From: Lysobacter alkalisoli
GTDB lineage: Bacteria; Pseudomonadota; Gammaproteobacteria; Xanthomonadales; Xanthomonadaceae
Reading direction: 5' to 3'
Length of the DNA: 64,000 bases
Assembly (NCBI RefSeq): GCF_006547045.1
Contig: NZ_CP041242.1
Span: 692,001-756,000, forward strand
Part shown: positions 18,343 to 26,742 of the stretch, piece after piece
Position numbering within the stretch: position 1 is the first letter of the stretch
Layout: each line of letters starts with the position of its first letter
Notes under the pieces: model-generated
Told to the model about the DNA's origin: nothing
Database searches by the model: none
Seen by the model: only the letters and a program-made list of their open reading frames with translations
Made by a program: the position numbers and the translations under genes

Positions 18343-19316
18343 CTTTGCGGTTTTGCGTGGCCATCGCGGCGGCGGTTCTGGCAGGCGGCGTGCAGGCTGC
18401 CGACCTGCGCATGGATGGCGAGGTCTATGCGCGCAGCCGTTCGGCCTTGATGCCGCCGGCGGTCGACGGGCTGTGGCAGTACAACATCAGCCAGTTCGCG
18501 CCGGACGGCAGCCCGGTGAAGCAGGGCCAGCCGGTGCTTGCCTTTGACAGTTCCGAGCTGATGAAGCGGCTGACCGCCAAGCAGAGCGAACTCAACGAGA
18601 AACAGACCCAACTCGACACGCTCAGGCTCGACCATGCCGAGCGCGAGCGCAACGAACGGGTGTCCACCGCCGAGGCGCTCGCCAACCGGGAGAAGGCGCA
18701 GCGCAAGGCCGAACAGCCCGAGGAGCTGATCGCCGGCGTGCAGTACCGCAAGCTGGTGATCGAGCGCGAGGCCGCCGCCCGGCGTGAGGCGCTCGCCGGC
18801 GAGCGCGAACGCCTGGCATCGGAGCAGCGCCGGCAGGAAATGCGCGTGCTGGCATCCGAGGTCGAGCGGCTGGAGGCCGAGATCGGACAGCTCCAGCACG
18901 ACATGGTTGCGATGCAGGTCGCCGCGCCACGCGACGGCCTGATGATTCACCGGAGCAGCTGGAACGGAGAGAAGTTCGATGTCGGTTCGCAGGTCTGGCG
19001 CGGCCAGACCGTGGCCGAGATCCCGGATGCGACGACCCTGGCCGTCACCGCGACCCTGCCCGAGCGCGACCTGCTGCGGGTCTCGGTCGGTGCACCGGTG
19101 CGGGTCGTAATCGAGGGCGGTGCGGGCAGCGCGATGCGCGGCCGCATCACCGGCATCGGCCAGGCGGTGCGCAGCAAGTCGCGCCTGCAGCCGGTGCCGG
19201 TGGTCGATCTGGACATCACTCTCGATGCGGTGGCATCCGGTCTCAAGCCCGGGCAGGCGGTGCGGGTCGAACTGGCGATGCCGGGCGCGGCCAATGGACG
19301 CGAGGCCCGACCATGA
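18339..19316 (+). CDS. Periplasmic adaptor (HlyD-like) of an ABC exporter, second of three
   Basis: 325 residues; ATG 18339 overlaps the previous stop as ATGA. N-terminal signal peptide (AIAAAVLAGGVQAAD). FAPDGSPVKQGQPVLAFDS forms the first lipoyl half, a Glu/Arg-rich helical hairpin covers about residues 70-190, and VAAPRDGLMIHRSSWNGEKFDVGSQVWRGQ (read in part) forms the second lipoyl half followed by a beta-barrel (LPERDLLRVSVGAPVRVVIEG). Same fold as its neighbours but clearly diverged in sequence. ATGA overlap into the third adaptor gene. Confidence 0.8.
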   Translation: MTLRFCVAIAAAVLAGGVQAADLRMDGEVYARSRSALMPPAVDGLWQYNISQFAPDGSPVKQGQPVLAFDSSELMKRLTAKQSELNEKQTQLDTLRLDHAERERNERVSTAEALANREKAQRKAEQPEELIAGVQYRKLVIEREAAARREALAGERERLASEQRRQEMRVLASEVERLEAEIGQLQHDMVAMQVAAPRDGLMIHRSSWNGEKFDVGSQVWRGQTVAEIPDATTLAVTATLPERDLLRVSVGAPVRVVIEGGAGSAMRGRITGIGQAVRSKSRLQPVPVVDLDITLDAVASGLKPGQAVRVELAMPGAANGREARP

Positions 19317-20602
19317 CGGGGCCTCTCCGCGGCGGCGCGATCCTGTGGCTGGCCTTAGCATTGCCCGGGTGCGGCGTTGATGCCGATCGCCCGGTCATCG
19401 AACAGGTGCACGCGGCACCGCTGCGGCTGGAAATGGAGGTCGAGGGCGAGCTGAAATCCGGCCAGGCCACGCCGCTGAAGGTGCCGGGCGCGCAATGGTC
19501 GCAGCGCCAGCTCGAATGGGTGGTGGCCGACGGCAGCCATGTCGGCAAAGGCGAGCTGGTCGCACGCTTCATCGCGCCTTCCGGTGAACTGGATCTGGAG
19601 CAGGCACGGATCGACCTGCAGCGCAACGCACTGGCGCGGCAGGCCAAGCAGGCCGAGCTTGTGGCCGGGCAGGGCCGGGTCGCGGTCGATCTGACCCAGG
19701 TCCGTACCGAACTGGGCATCGCCGAACGCTATGCCAGCGCCGACCTGACCACGCTGTCGCGCAACGAACTGCTGGATGCCGTGCAGGACACCGAGTTCCT
19801 CGGCGTCAAGCAGGGCGTGCTGGAGTGGAAGCAGGGACAGGCGGAACAGCGTGGTGGTGCCGAACTGGCGGTGCTCGATGCCCAGCGCGCGACCTACCAG
19901 TTGAACGCGAAAACCAAGCAGGACGATCTCGATGCGCTCGAGCTGCGCGCACCGCACGACGGCGTGTTCATGCTGACCGCCAACTGGACCGGAGAAAAGC
20001 CCGCGATCGGCAGCGCGATGTGGGCCGGCAACGAGTTCGGCAGCCTGCCCGACATCGCTTCGCTGGAAGTCGAACTGAGCCTGCCACAACTGCTCGCGCA
20101 GGGGCTGGAAGCCGGACAGGAGGTGCTCGTGCATCCGCTCGGCCGGCCCGACCAGGAAGTCACCACCCGCTTGTCGTGGGTGGCCAGCAGCGCCAAGACG
20201 GTTGGTCGCAACAATCCGGTCAAGTACGTGTCGATGAAGGCGCCGCTGGATGCGGAAGCGGTGCGCCGGTTCGGCTGGGTGCCCGGCCAGCGGATGGCGG
20301 CACGGGTGGTGTTGCTGGACGCGGACGAGGCGATCAGCGTGCCCAACATCGCCCTGGCCAGTGAGGACGGCGTCAGCCGCGTGGCCGTGCTCGATGGCGG
20401 CGATGTCGTCGAGCGCACGGTCGAACTCGGGGTGCGTGGCCCGGCCCGTTCGCAGGTGGTCAAGGGGTTGCGGCCGGGTGACCGGGTGGTGCTGGCCGGC
20501 GCCGGCCTTGGCACCACTTCCACCACCACCACCGCTATGGATGCCAATGCCAATGCCAATGCCAATGCCGGTGCCGATGACATGGCTGGGGAAGACGCAT
20601 GA
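19313..20602 (+). CDS. Periplasmic adaptor lipoprotein of an ABC exporter, third of three
   Basis: 429 residues. The signal sequence ends in the lipobox ALPGC with Cys20, so this adaptor should be membrane-tethered through lipid, unlike the first two. Lipoyl halves at WVVADGSHVGKGELVARF and LRAPHDGVFMLTANWTGEK bracket a helical hairpin (about residues 90-195). A beta-barrel and a membrane-proximal domain follow, with VVKGLRPGDRVVLAGAGLG near residue 382-400, a hallmark of MacA/RND-type adaptors. The C-terminus holds Thr-rich and (Asn-Ala)4 repeats. ATGA overlaps on both sides. Confidence 0.84.
   Translation: MTGPLRGGAILWLALALPGCGVDADRPVIEQVHAAPLRLEMEVEGELKSGQATPLKVPGAQWSQRQLEWVVADGSHVGKGELVARFIAPSGELDLEQARIDLQRNALARQAKQAELVAGQGRVAVDLTQVRTELGIAERYASADLTTLSRNELLDAVQDTEFLGVKQGVLEWKQGQAEQRGGAELAVLDAQRATYQLNAKTKQDDLDALELRAPHDGVFMLTANWTGEKPAIGSAMWAGNEFGSLPDIASLEVELSLPQLLAQGLEAGQEVLVHPLGRPDQEVTTRLSWVASSAKTVGRNNPVKYVSMKAPLDAEAVRRFGWVPGQRMAARVVLLDADEAISVPNIALASEDGVSRVAVLDGGDVVERTVELGVRGPARSQVVKGLRPGDRVVLAGAGLGTTSTTTTAMDANANANANAGADDMAGEDA
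20543..20578 (+). repeat. Hexanucleotide tandem repeat (GCCAAT)4 within the third adaptor gene
   Basis: Four perfect GCCAAT units (20543-20566) followed by two degenerate units (GCCGGT, GCCGAT) encode an Ala-Asn repeat in the C-terminal tail. The 6-bp period keeps frame if copy number changes. Confidence 0.85.
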
Positions 20603-21849
20603 GCGCATTGCTGCGTCGCCTGCCGCTGATCTGGCGCGAGGCCATCGAGGAGCTGTGGCGCCGCCGTCTGCGCACCCTGCTGACCCTGCTCGGCCTGATC
20701 TTCGGCGTTGGCGCGATCGTCGCCATGCAGGCAGTGGGCGAGGGCAGCCGGCGCGAGGCGTTGCAGATGGTCGAGAGTCTCGGCCTGCACAACCTGATCG
20801 CCGAGGCGGTGGCGCAGGATGAGCAGACGTTGAAGGAAACCCGCACGCGCAGCCTCGGCCTGAGCGTCGACGATGCCCGTGCGGCGCTGCAGGTGGTGCC
20901 GGGCGCCGAACGCTTCGCCGCCGAGAAGCCGGTCCGGACCCATTCGGTGTTCAGCGACGACGGCCAGAGCAATGCCGAGGCCAGCGGCGTCAGTGCCGAT
21001 TATTTCGATCTGTCGTCATTGAAGGTCGCACAGGGGCGGTTGTTCGACGCCGGTGACGAGGCGCGCCTGGCCGCGGTGGCCGTGCTTGGCCACCAGGCCG
21101 CGGCGGCGCTGTTCCCGGACGGCGATGCACTGGGCAGGCATGTCAAGGTCAACCACGTGTGGCTGGAAGTGATCGGCGTGCTGGCCGATCGCGACCTCGG
21201 CAAGGACCAGTTCGAAGGCGTGCAGCTGGGGCTGGAGAGCAACCGCGTGTTCATCCCGCTGCAGAGTGCTCGCGCACGCTTCCGCTTCCAGCCGGCCGAG
21301 GACGAGATCGATCGTTTCCTGCTGCGGCTGGCGCAACCGGAACAGCTGGTGGACGGTGCGAAGGCATTGTCGGGCGTGCTCGCGCAGCGCCACGCCGGAG
21401 CGTCGGACTACCGCCTGGTTGTACCGCAGCAGTTGTTCCAGCAGCACCAGAAGACCCAGCGCATCTTCCGCATCGTGATGGCTGCGATCGCCGGTGTCAG
21501 CCTGTTGGTCGGCGGCATCGGCATCATGAACATCATGCTCGCCAACGTGCTCGAACGGCGGCGCGAGATCGGACTGTTGCGCGCGCTGGGTGCCCGCCGC
21601 GGCGATGTCGTTGCCCAGTTCCTGCGCGAGGCCACCGTGATCTGCATCGCCGGCGCCCTGCTCGGTCTCGCGTTCGGGACCGCGCTGGCCTACGCGATCG
21701 CACTGTTCGCCGACTGGCAGGTGGCATGGGCGCCACTGCCGATCCTCGTGTCGGTTGCCTTCTGCGCGCTGGTCGGCCTGGGCTTCGGCGTGTACCCGGC
21801 ACGGCAGGCCGCGCAGTTGGACCCGATCACGGCGTTGCGCCACGATTGA
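20599..21849 (+). CDS. ABC transporter permease, MacB/FtsX family
   Basis: Inner-membrane permease of a mechanotransmission-type ABC exporter. 416 residues. One N-terminal transmembrane helix (LLTLLGLIFGVGAIVAMQAVGEG, about residues 28-45), a MacB-type periplasmic core domain (about 46-285), then three C-terminal helices of the FtsX domain with the coupling signature GIGIMNIMLANVLERRREIGLLRALGAR (about 306-333). No ATPase domain is fused, consistent with the separate ATPase gene at the head of the operon. No outer-membrane channel gene is present, so a TolC-type partner from elsewhere is assumed. Confidence 0.92.
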   Translation: MSALLRRLPLIWREAIEELWRRRLRTLLTLLGLIFGVGAIVAMQAVGEGSRREALQMVESLGLHNLIAEAVAQDEQTLKETRTRSLGLSVDDARAALQVVPGAERFAAEKPVRTHSVFSDDGQSNAEASGVSADYFDLSSLKVAQGRLFDAGDEARLAAVAVLGHQAAAALFPDGDALGRHVKVNHVWLEVIGVLADRDLGKDQFEGVQLGLESNRVFIPLQSARARFRFQPAEDEIDRFLLRLAQPEQLVDGAKALSGVLAQRHAGASDYRLVVPQQLFQQHQKTQRIFRIVMAAIAGVSLLVGGIGIMNIMLANVLERRREIGLLRALGARRGDVVAQFLREATVICIAGALLGLAFGTALAYAIALFADWQVAWAPLPILVSVAFCALVGLGFGVYPARQAAQLDPITALRHD

Positions 21850-21890
21850 TGTCGATCATGGTCGCTCCGGGCAATCACCGATCGTTGCAA

Positions 21891-23885
21891 TCACTGATCG
21901 TCACCCCCGCGAAGGCGGGGGCCAATGGCTTTGGCAGCGGGTCGACCGGTATTGCGCAGCGCCAGCGATAGCAGGCGTGATTCCAGCCGCGCGGTGAAGC
22001 CGGCGGGTTCGACCAGGTCCATTCGCTGCAGCGCCTCGGAGTCGGTGCTGGCAGGCGTCGTCATCGCGCGCAACACGGCGCGCAGTTTTCCGCCGCGGCT
22101 GGCGGTGGCGTCCTTGAGCCAGGCCAGGGCGCGGACCAGGCGCTGCTCGACCTCGGTGAAGTCGCTGCCGAGCGGATAGTCCGGCAGGGTGCCGTCGTGG
22201 CGCAGCGGCGCGAGCCTTTTTCGCAGTGATTCGCGGGTGTTGCCACGCGCGCCTTCCTGCAGGGTGAAATCAGCCGCAATTTTTCCGGCCGACTTCGCCT
22301 GCTCGAGCAGATCGTCCTGGAATCGTGCGTCGGCGATGCGGGCCATCGCTGCGATGCAGTCCTCGTCGGTCGCCCCGCGGATGTCGGCGATGCCGTACTC
22401 GGTGATGTACACATCGCGCAGGTGGCGCGGGATGGTGGTGTGGCCGTAGTTCCAGACCACGTTGGATGTCGAGCGTCCGCCGCTTTCGCGCACCGCGCGG
22501 AACATCAGTGCCGAACGCGAGCGCGGCAGCGCATGTGCCATCGCGACGAAGTTGTACTGGCCGCCGACGCCGGACACCACCCGGCCGTCGTCGAGCGCGT
22601 CGGACACCGCGGCGCCGAGCGCGGTCGCCATCATGCAGCTGTTGAAGAAACGCGCGTCTCGGCGTTGCAGGCGCTCCAGCGTTTCGTGGCCGCCATACAG
22701 TTCATTGACCGCACTGACCGGGCACATGCCGACCGCCCGCCGAACTTCGTCCGGCATGTCGCGCAGCCACTGGTAGAACTCGGTGGAACCGAGGTAGAAC
22801 GCACCGTGCAGGAACTGGCCCTCGCGTTCGAGCCGCTCGCGGTCGGCATCGCTCATGCGGCCATCGGCATCGCGTTGCATGAGGTCGACATCGTCGATGA
22901 CCTTGCGCCGGATCACCCCTGCTTCCACCAACCGGCGGAAGCCTTCGTTGATCATTTCGCTGCAGCCATACAGGCCGCGTTCGAAGCCGCCAAGCGCCGG
23001 GTCATCGGCGGCCGGTGAGCCGAGCGCGGCCAGCACGCGCCGGTAGGCGGCGTTGTCGGTGTGGCGCAGGGCCAGCGCATGGCACAGCGCGTCGGCCAGC
23101 GCGCCGATGCCGATCTGCAGGGTGCCGCCGTCCTTGACCAGGGTGCTGGCATGGAAGCCGATCGCGTAGTCGATGTCGTTGACCGGCTGGCGCGGCAGCC
23201 CGAACAGCTTCGGGTGCGGCCCAGGCGGTTCGGCCACGATGTCGAAGAAGTCCGCGGCCACCGCCGCGCTGCCGTCCAGCCATGGCAGTTCGGGATCGAC
23301 CTCGGCCACCATCAACGGGCGAGGAAGTCCCTCGGCTTCGAACGCCGCCAACAGGTCGAAAGTGAGGTCGGTGTTGCTCGACAACGACAGCCGGGTGCCA
23401 CCGGGTTCGCGCGCGACCTTCTGCACGACGACGTTGATCTCGCGATCGGCCAGTGCGGGTGCGACCTGGGTGTAATTGAGGCTGGCATAGCGGCGCTGTG
23501 CCTGCGTCGAGCCCAGCATCGCGCCGGACTGCATGTAGAACTCCTCGACCTCGACATGGGCGGGCAGGGCATCGCGCCGCATCGCCTGTACGTAGGTCAG
23601 GCGCGGGTAGTCGTCGCCGAAGTGGCGCTTGACGAAGGGACCGAGAAAGCGGCCTTCCAGTCCCTTGCCGCTTGCCGGTGGCGGATCGAGCGACAGCGCG
23701 GTGCAGATCCGCAGCGGGCGCGAGGCGTCTTTTTCTATCCGGGCATACAGCGCATTGAGCAGCCGGTGCGGCTTGCCGAGGCCGAGTGGTGCGCCCACCC
23801 GCAGCGGGCCCTGCACGACAGTCAATATGCGATCGACGACGGCATCGAGAGACGGTGTAGTCATGGGAGCGGTGTTGTCGGTCAT
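21891..23885 (-). CDS. Acetyl-CoA hydrolase/transferase family protein
   Basis: CoA-transferase family I protein that probably transfers or hydrolyses acetyl- or other short acyl-CoA. 664 residues from ATG 23885; ATG 23864 is an alternative. N-terminal CoA-transferase-like half (about 1-300, with GAPLGLGKPHRLLNALYARI), then the AcetylCoA_hyd_C half with IGIGALADALCHAL near residue 275-290 and GVGGQYNFVAMAHAL near residue 447-461; VVWNYGHTTIPRHLRDVYITEYG (read in part) is the conserved C-terminal signature. The last dozen residues (KAIGPRLRGGDDQ) are encoded by a REP-like palindrome, so the natural end has been replaced or extended by the repeat. Confidence 0.85.
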   Translation of the reverse strand: MTDNTAPMTTPSLDAVVDRILTVVQGPLRVGAPLGLGKPHRLLNALYARIEKDASRPLRICTALSLDPPPASGKGLEGRFLGPFVKRHFGDDYPRLTYVQAMRRDALPAHVEVEEFYMQSGAMLGSTQAQRRYASLNYTQVAPALADREINVVVQKVAREPGGTRLSLSSNTDLTFDLLAAFEAEGLPRPLMVAEVDPELPWLDGSAAVAADFFDIVAEPPGPHPKLFGLPRQPVNDIDYAIGFHASTLVKDGGTLQIGIGALADALCHALALRHTDNAAYRRVLAALGSPAADDPALGGFERGLYGCSEMINEGFRRLVEAGVIRRKVIDDVDLMQRDADGRMSDADRERLEREGQFLHGAFYLGSTEFYQWLRDMPDEVRRAVGMCPVSAVNELYGGHETLERLQRRDARFFNSCMMATALGAAVSDALDDGRVVSGVGGQYNFVAMAHALPRSRSALMFRAVRESGGRSTSNVVWNYGHTTIPRHLRDVYITEYGIADIRGATDEDCIAAMARIADARFQDDLLEQAKSAGKIAADFTLQEGARGNTRESLRKRLAPLRHDGTLPDYPLGSDFTEVEQRLVRALAWLKDATASRGGKLRAVLRAMTTPASTDSEALQRMDLVEPAGFTARLESRLLSLALRNTGRPAAKAIGPRLRGGDDQ
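21904..21921. repeat. REP-like palindrome (CCCCCGC-GAAG-GCGGGGG)
   Basis: Seven-base arms CCCCCGC and GCGGGGG around GAAG. It belongs to the widespread CCCGCGAAGGCGGG repeat type seen in xanthomonads and other GC-rich proteobacteria. It lies inside the 3' end of the acetyl-CoA hydrolase gene and is read as GPRLRGG on the minus strand. The hairpin may also help terminate transcription from both sides of this convergent gene pair. Confidence 0.65.
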
Positions 23886-23942
23886 CGTGCAAGCCTAGCG
23901 CCTCCACGCGGATGCATCTGGTGACGGCGGATCGGGCGGGGC

Positions 23943-23991
23943 TTGACATAATCGTTTACGAGCGTAATCTGATTTTAAATTACGAACGTAA
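23943..23991 (+). promoter_or_regulatory. Promoter with two BlaI-type operator dyads
   Basis: TTGACA (23943-23948), a 16-base spacer and TAATCT (23965-23970) form a good promoter. Two near-identical palindromes, TTACGAGCGTAA (23956-23967) and TTACGAACGTAA (23980-23991), lie 24 bp apart centre to centre. The first overlaps the -10 hexamer and the second the start site. Placement just before a BlaI-family gene implies autorepression; that is inference. Confidence 0.8.
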
Positions 23992-24005
23992 ACGGTGGTG
24001 CGGAA

Positions 24006-24377
24006 ATGAGGATCAGTGAAGCCGAATCGGCAGTGATGGAAGTGCTGTGGACGCGGGCGCCGCAGTCCTCCGACGAGGTGGTGGAAGCGCTCGCCAACGC
24101 CCGCCAGTGGCAGGAGCCGACCATCAAGACCCTGCTCAACCGCCTGCTGAAGAAAGGCGCGATCACGGCCGAAAAGGAAGGCCGTCGATATTTGTATTCG
24201 CCTGCGCTGCGCCGCGAGGACTGGGTGCAGGGCGAGAGCGAGGGCCTGCTCGAACGCCTGTTCGATGGCCGCGTTGCGCCGCTGGTCGCGCACTTCAGCC
24301 AGCAGCACAAGCTGAGTGCGAAGGACATCCGCGAGCTGCGCGCATTGCTGGATGGGCTCGACGATGAACGCCGCTGA
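24006..24377 (+). CDS. BlaI/MecI/CopY family transcriptional repressor
   Basis: 123-residue winged-helix repressor. The family opening ISEAESAVMEVLWTRAPQSSDEVVEAL is at residues 3-29, and the recognition region EPTIKTLLNRLLKKGAITAEKEGRRYLYSP at about 38-67 (both read in part). The C-terminal dimerisation helices carry the family's proteolytic control region. BlaI-type repressors bind paired dyads and are released by cleavage triggered by an M56 membrane peptidase. Exactly such a gene overlaps downstream (start at 24364, inside this gene), and paired dyads lie upstream, so the set is complete. Confidence 0.94.
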   Translation: MRISEAESAVMEVLWTRAPQSSDEVVEALANARQWQEPTIKTLLNRLLKKGAITAEKEGRRYLYSPALRREDWVQGESEGLLERLFDGRVAPLVAHFSQQHKLSAKDIRELRALLDGLDDERR

Positions 24378-25953
24378 CCTGATCGGGCTGTTGCTGGAGA
24401 CTACGCTGGCCGCCGGTGCGGCTATTGTCGTGGTGCTGCTGGTGCGGCGGTCGCTACGGCAGGTGTTCGGAGCCGGCGTGGCCTATGCCGCCTGGCTGAT
24501 GGTGCCGGCGGTGCTGGTCGCGGTGCTCTTGCCGGCGCGGGAAGCGGTGACGGGGGTGCTGCCGATGTTCGCCATCATCCCGATTGTCGATGCCATCGTC
24601 GTGCCGACGGAAACCGCATCGTTCGACTTCGTGCCGGTGCTGGCCGTCGCCTGGGTGTCAGGGACCATCGCGATGGGCCTGCGTCTGCTGTTGCAGCAAC
24701 GCGCATTTTCCCAGGCACTCGGACCGTTGCGGCGCCGGGACGACGGCAGCCACCAGGCCACGACCATAGCCGGATTGCCGGCCGCGATCGGCCTGCTGCG
24801 GCCGCGGATCGTGGTTCCGGCCGATTTCGACGACCGCTACAGCACCGATCAGCGCGCGCTGATGCAACTGCACGAGCGCACCCACATCCGCCGCGGCGAC
24901 CTGCACCTCAATGCGCTCGTCGCTCTGTTGCGCTGCATCCACTGGTTCAACCCGCTCGTCCACCTCGCCGCGCGCCACTTTCGCCACGACCAGGAACTGG
25001 CCTGCGACCAGCGCGTGCTTTCGCGCCACCCGCACCACCGTCGCGCCTACGGCGAGGCGATGCTCCACACCCAGCTGGCCAGCCAGCCGTTGCCTATCGG
25101 CTGCCACTGGGGTTTCAGCCATCCACTCAGGGAGAGGATCGAGATGTTGAAGCAGAACCCGAAATCAACCAAACGCATCGCCACCGGCGCCGTACTGGTC
25201 ACCGCACTTGCCATCGCAACGGGTGCGGTGGCATGGGCGGCGCAGCCGGAGCGTGCTGTCACGGTAGCCGGAACCGCGATGACGGCTCAGGGCGAACATG
25301 TAATCGGCCTGCGTGCCCGTCTGGATGGTCATGAAGAAACGACGTCCGGGCGCGTCATGCCGGGGCGCGAGGTGATATATCCGTTCAACCTCAACGGCCA
25401 GCATTGGCAAGTCGCGCTGACTATCACCTCGCGTGACGACGAAACCTATGACATCGCCAGTCGCATCCTGCGCGATGGAGAACTTCAGGCGGCACCGAGT
25501 CTGATCGTCAAGGTTGGAGAGGACTCCGGGATCACGATCGGTGGCAATGCCAATGGCCGCCCGGGCAAGGGGTTTGAACTTGGACTGGTCGTGCAGCATG
25601 CCGATGCCATAGCGCATCGGGAAGAGGCCGGGACATCTTCGCAAGAGAAGACGCCGCCACCGAAATACCCGGCTGCGGCGGCGAAGGAAAACATCGGAGG
25701 CCGGGTGGTGCTGCTGCTGGATGTCGATGCGCAGGGACGGGTTACTGGCGTTGAAGTCGAAAAGGCCGAGCCAGCGGGCGTATTCGACCAGGTCTCGATC
25801 GAAGCGGCACGCACCTGGACATTCAATCCGGCCACCGAGAACGGTGTGGCTGTGCCGGGACGGGTGAGGGTGCCGGTGGACTTCGCTCCCGACGCGCCTG
25901 CAGCCGAAGTGCCGACCGTCAACATGATGCCGGCCGCCCCGGGACAGTCGTAG
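24364..25953 (+). CDS. M56-family (BlaR1-like) membrane peptidase with C-terminal TonB domain
   Basis: 529 residues from ATG 24364, overlapping the blaI-like gene by 14 bases. Membrane helices at about residues 5-25, 35-55, 60-80 and 95-110, then the zinc-peptidase motif LHERTHIRRGD (HExxH, about residues 170-180) with downstream ELACDQRVL (about 215-223) as the third-ligand region. Another transmembrane helix lies near residue 275-295. The periplasmic part ends in a TonB C-terminal fold (PPPKYPAAAAKENIGG, VSIEAARTWTFNPATENG). No penicillin-binding sensor domain is present, so the inducing signal is not a beta-lactam through the BlaR1 route. The stop codon TAG lies at the edge of a REP-like element. 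Confidence 0.9.
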   Translation: MNAADLIGLLLETTLAAGAAIVVVLLVRRSLRQVFGAGVAYAAWLMVPAVLVAVLLPAREAVTGVLPMFAIIPIVDAIVVPTETASFDFVPVLAVAWVSGTIAMGLRLLLQQRAFSQALGPLRRRDDGSHQATTIAGLPAAIGLLRPRIVVPADFDDRYSTDQRALMQLHERTHIRRGDLHLNALVALLRCIHWFNPLVHLAARHFRHDQELACDQRVLSRHPHHRRAYGEAMLHTQLASQPLPIGCHWGFSHPLRERIEMLKQNPKSTKRIATGAVLVTALAIATGAVAWAAQPERAVTVAGTAMTAQGEHVIGLRARLDGHEETTSGRVMPGREVIYPFNLNGQHWQVALTITSRDDETYDIASRILRDGELQAAPSLIVKVGEDSGITIGGNANGRPGKGFELGLVVQHADAIAHREEAGTSSQEKTPPPKYPAAAAKENIGGRVVLLLDVDAQGRVTGVEVEKAEPAGVFDQVSIEAARTWTFNPATENGVAVPGRVRVPVDFAPDAPAAEVPTVNMMPAAPGQS

Positions 25954-25978
25954 CCCGGGTAAGCGAAGCGCACCCGGG
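25954..25978. repeat. REP-like palindrome (CCCGGGT-ACCCGGG)
   Basis: Arms CCCGGGT (25954-25960) and ACCCGGG (25972-25978) around AAGCGAAGCGC. The TAGCCCGGGTAAGCG...CACCCGGG pattern is a common dispersed repeat in gammaproteobacteria. It sits between two convergent genes, directly after the M56 peptidase stop codon, where the hairpin could limit read-through. Confidence 0.6.
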
Positions 25979-25986
25979 GAGCAGAC

Positions 25987-26742
25987 TCAAGCAAAAAACA
26001 GCTTCGCCGCCGCGATCAGCAACACCACGCCGAGCGCGCGGCGAAGCATTTTTGTCGGCAGCCAGCTCAGGCCCATCTGGGTGCCGATCAACGCGCCGAC
26101 GGCGACTGCGCCCAGCCACAGCGGCAGGGCCGTGGGCAGGGTGCCGGTGGCGTGCATCAGCCCGGCCAGCGCGGTCAGCGAGTTGATCCAGACGAACGCG
26201 ACCGAGGTGCCGCTGGCCTCGCGGGTCGGCATCCAGCGGGCGAACAGCAGCAGCGGGGTCAGGAAGATCGCGCCGCCGGTGCCGGTCAGGCCGGACAGGG
26301 TGCCGATGACGGCGCCGGCCAGCAGGCCGGGGATCCACGGCACCCGATGACCGGCGGCAGTAGCGTCCTCTTCCTCGGCATGCGAGGCGTGGCGGAATAC
26401 CCCGATCGCGGCGACCAGCAGTACCGCGCCGAGCAGCATCGAGAAACTCTCTTTCGGCAACTGCACCTGTGCGGCGAGGAATGCCGCCGGCGCCGAGGCC
26501 AGCACGAACGGCAGCACGTTGCGCCATCGCACGTGGCCGCCACGCCAGAAGCGGAACAGACCGATGCCGCCGACCAGCAGGTTGAGCGCCAGCGCGGTTG
26601 GACGGATCTGTTCCGGCGCCAGCCCGAGCAACGCCATCGCCGCGATATAGCCGCTGGCACCGGCGTGGCCGACAGAGGAATACAGCGTTGCCACCAGCAA
26701 CAGCAGCAACGCGAGGATCAATTCGGTTTCGGTTTCGGTCAC
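25987..26742 (-). CDS. Sulfite/organosulfur exporter, TauE/SafE family
   Basis: Inner-membrane protein of 251 residues and about eight hydrophobic segments, with the TauE repeat signatures VGHAGASGYIAAMALLGLAPEQIRPTALALNLLVGG near the N-terminus (read in part) and GALIGTLSGLTGTGGAIFLTPLLL (GLTGTGGAIF at about residues 145-154). Family members export sulfite, sulfoacetate or related anions. It lies 122 bases after the MBL hydrolase on the same strand, and in related BigR regulons a TauE-like protein removes the sulfite made by persulfide oxidation. The same job is inferred here. Confidence 0.88.
   Translation of the reverse strand: MTETETELILALLLLLVATLYSSVGHAGASGYIAAMALLGLAPEQIRPTALALNLLVGGIGLFRFWRGGHVRWRNVLPFVLASAPAAFLAAQVQLPKESFSMLLGAVLLVAAIGVFRHASHAEEEDATAAGHRVPWIPGLLAGAVIGTLSGLTGTGGAIFLTPLLLFARWMPTREASGTSVAFVWINSLTALAGLMHATGTLPTALPLWLGAVAVGALIGTQMGLSWLPTKMLRRALGVVLLIAAAKLFFA

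Noticed and set aside
20543-20578. GCCAAT repeats considered as an iteron or protein-binding array
   Set aside because: They are in frame at the end of an adaptor gene and encode an Ala-Asn tail; no replication context.
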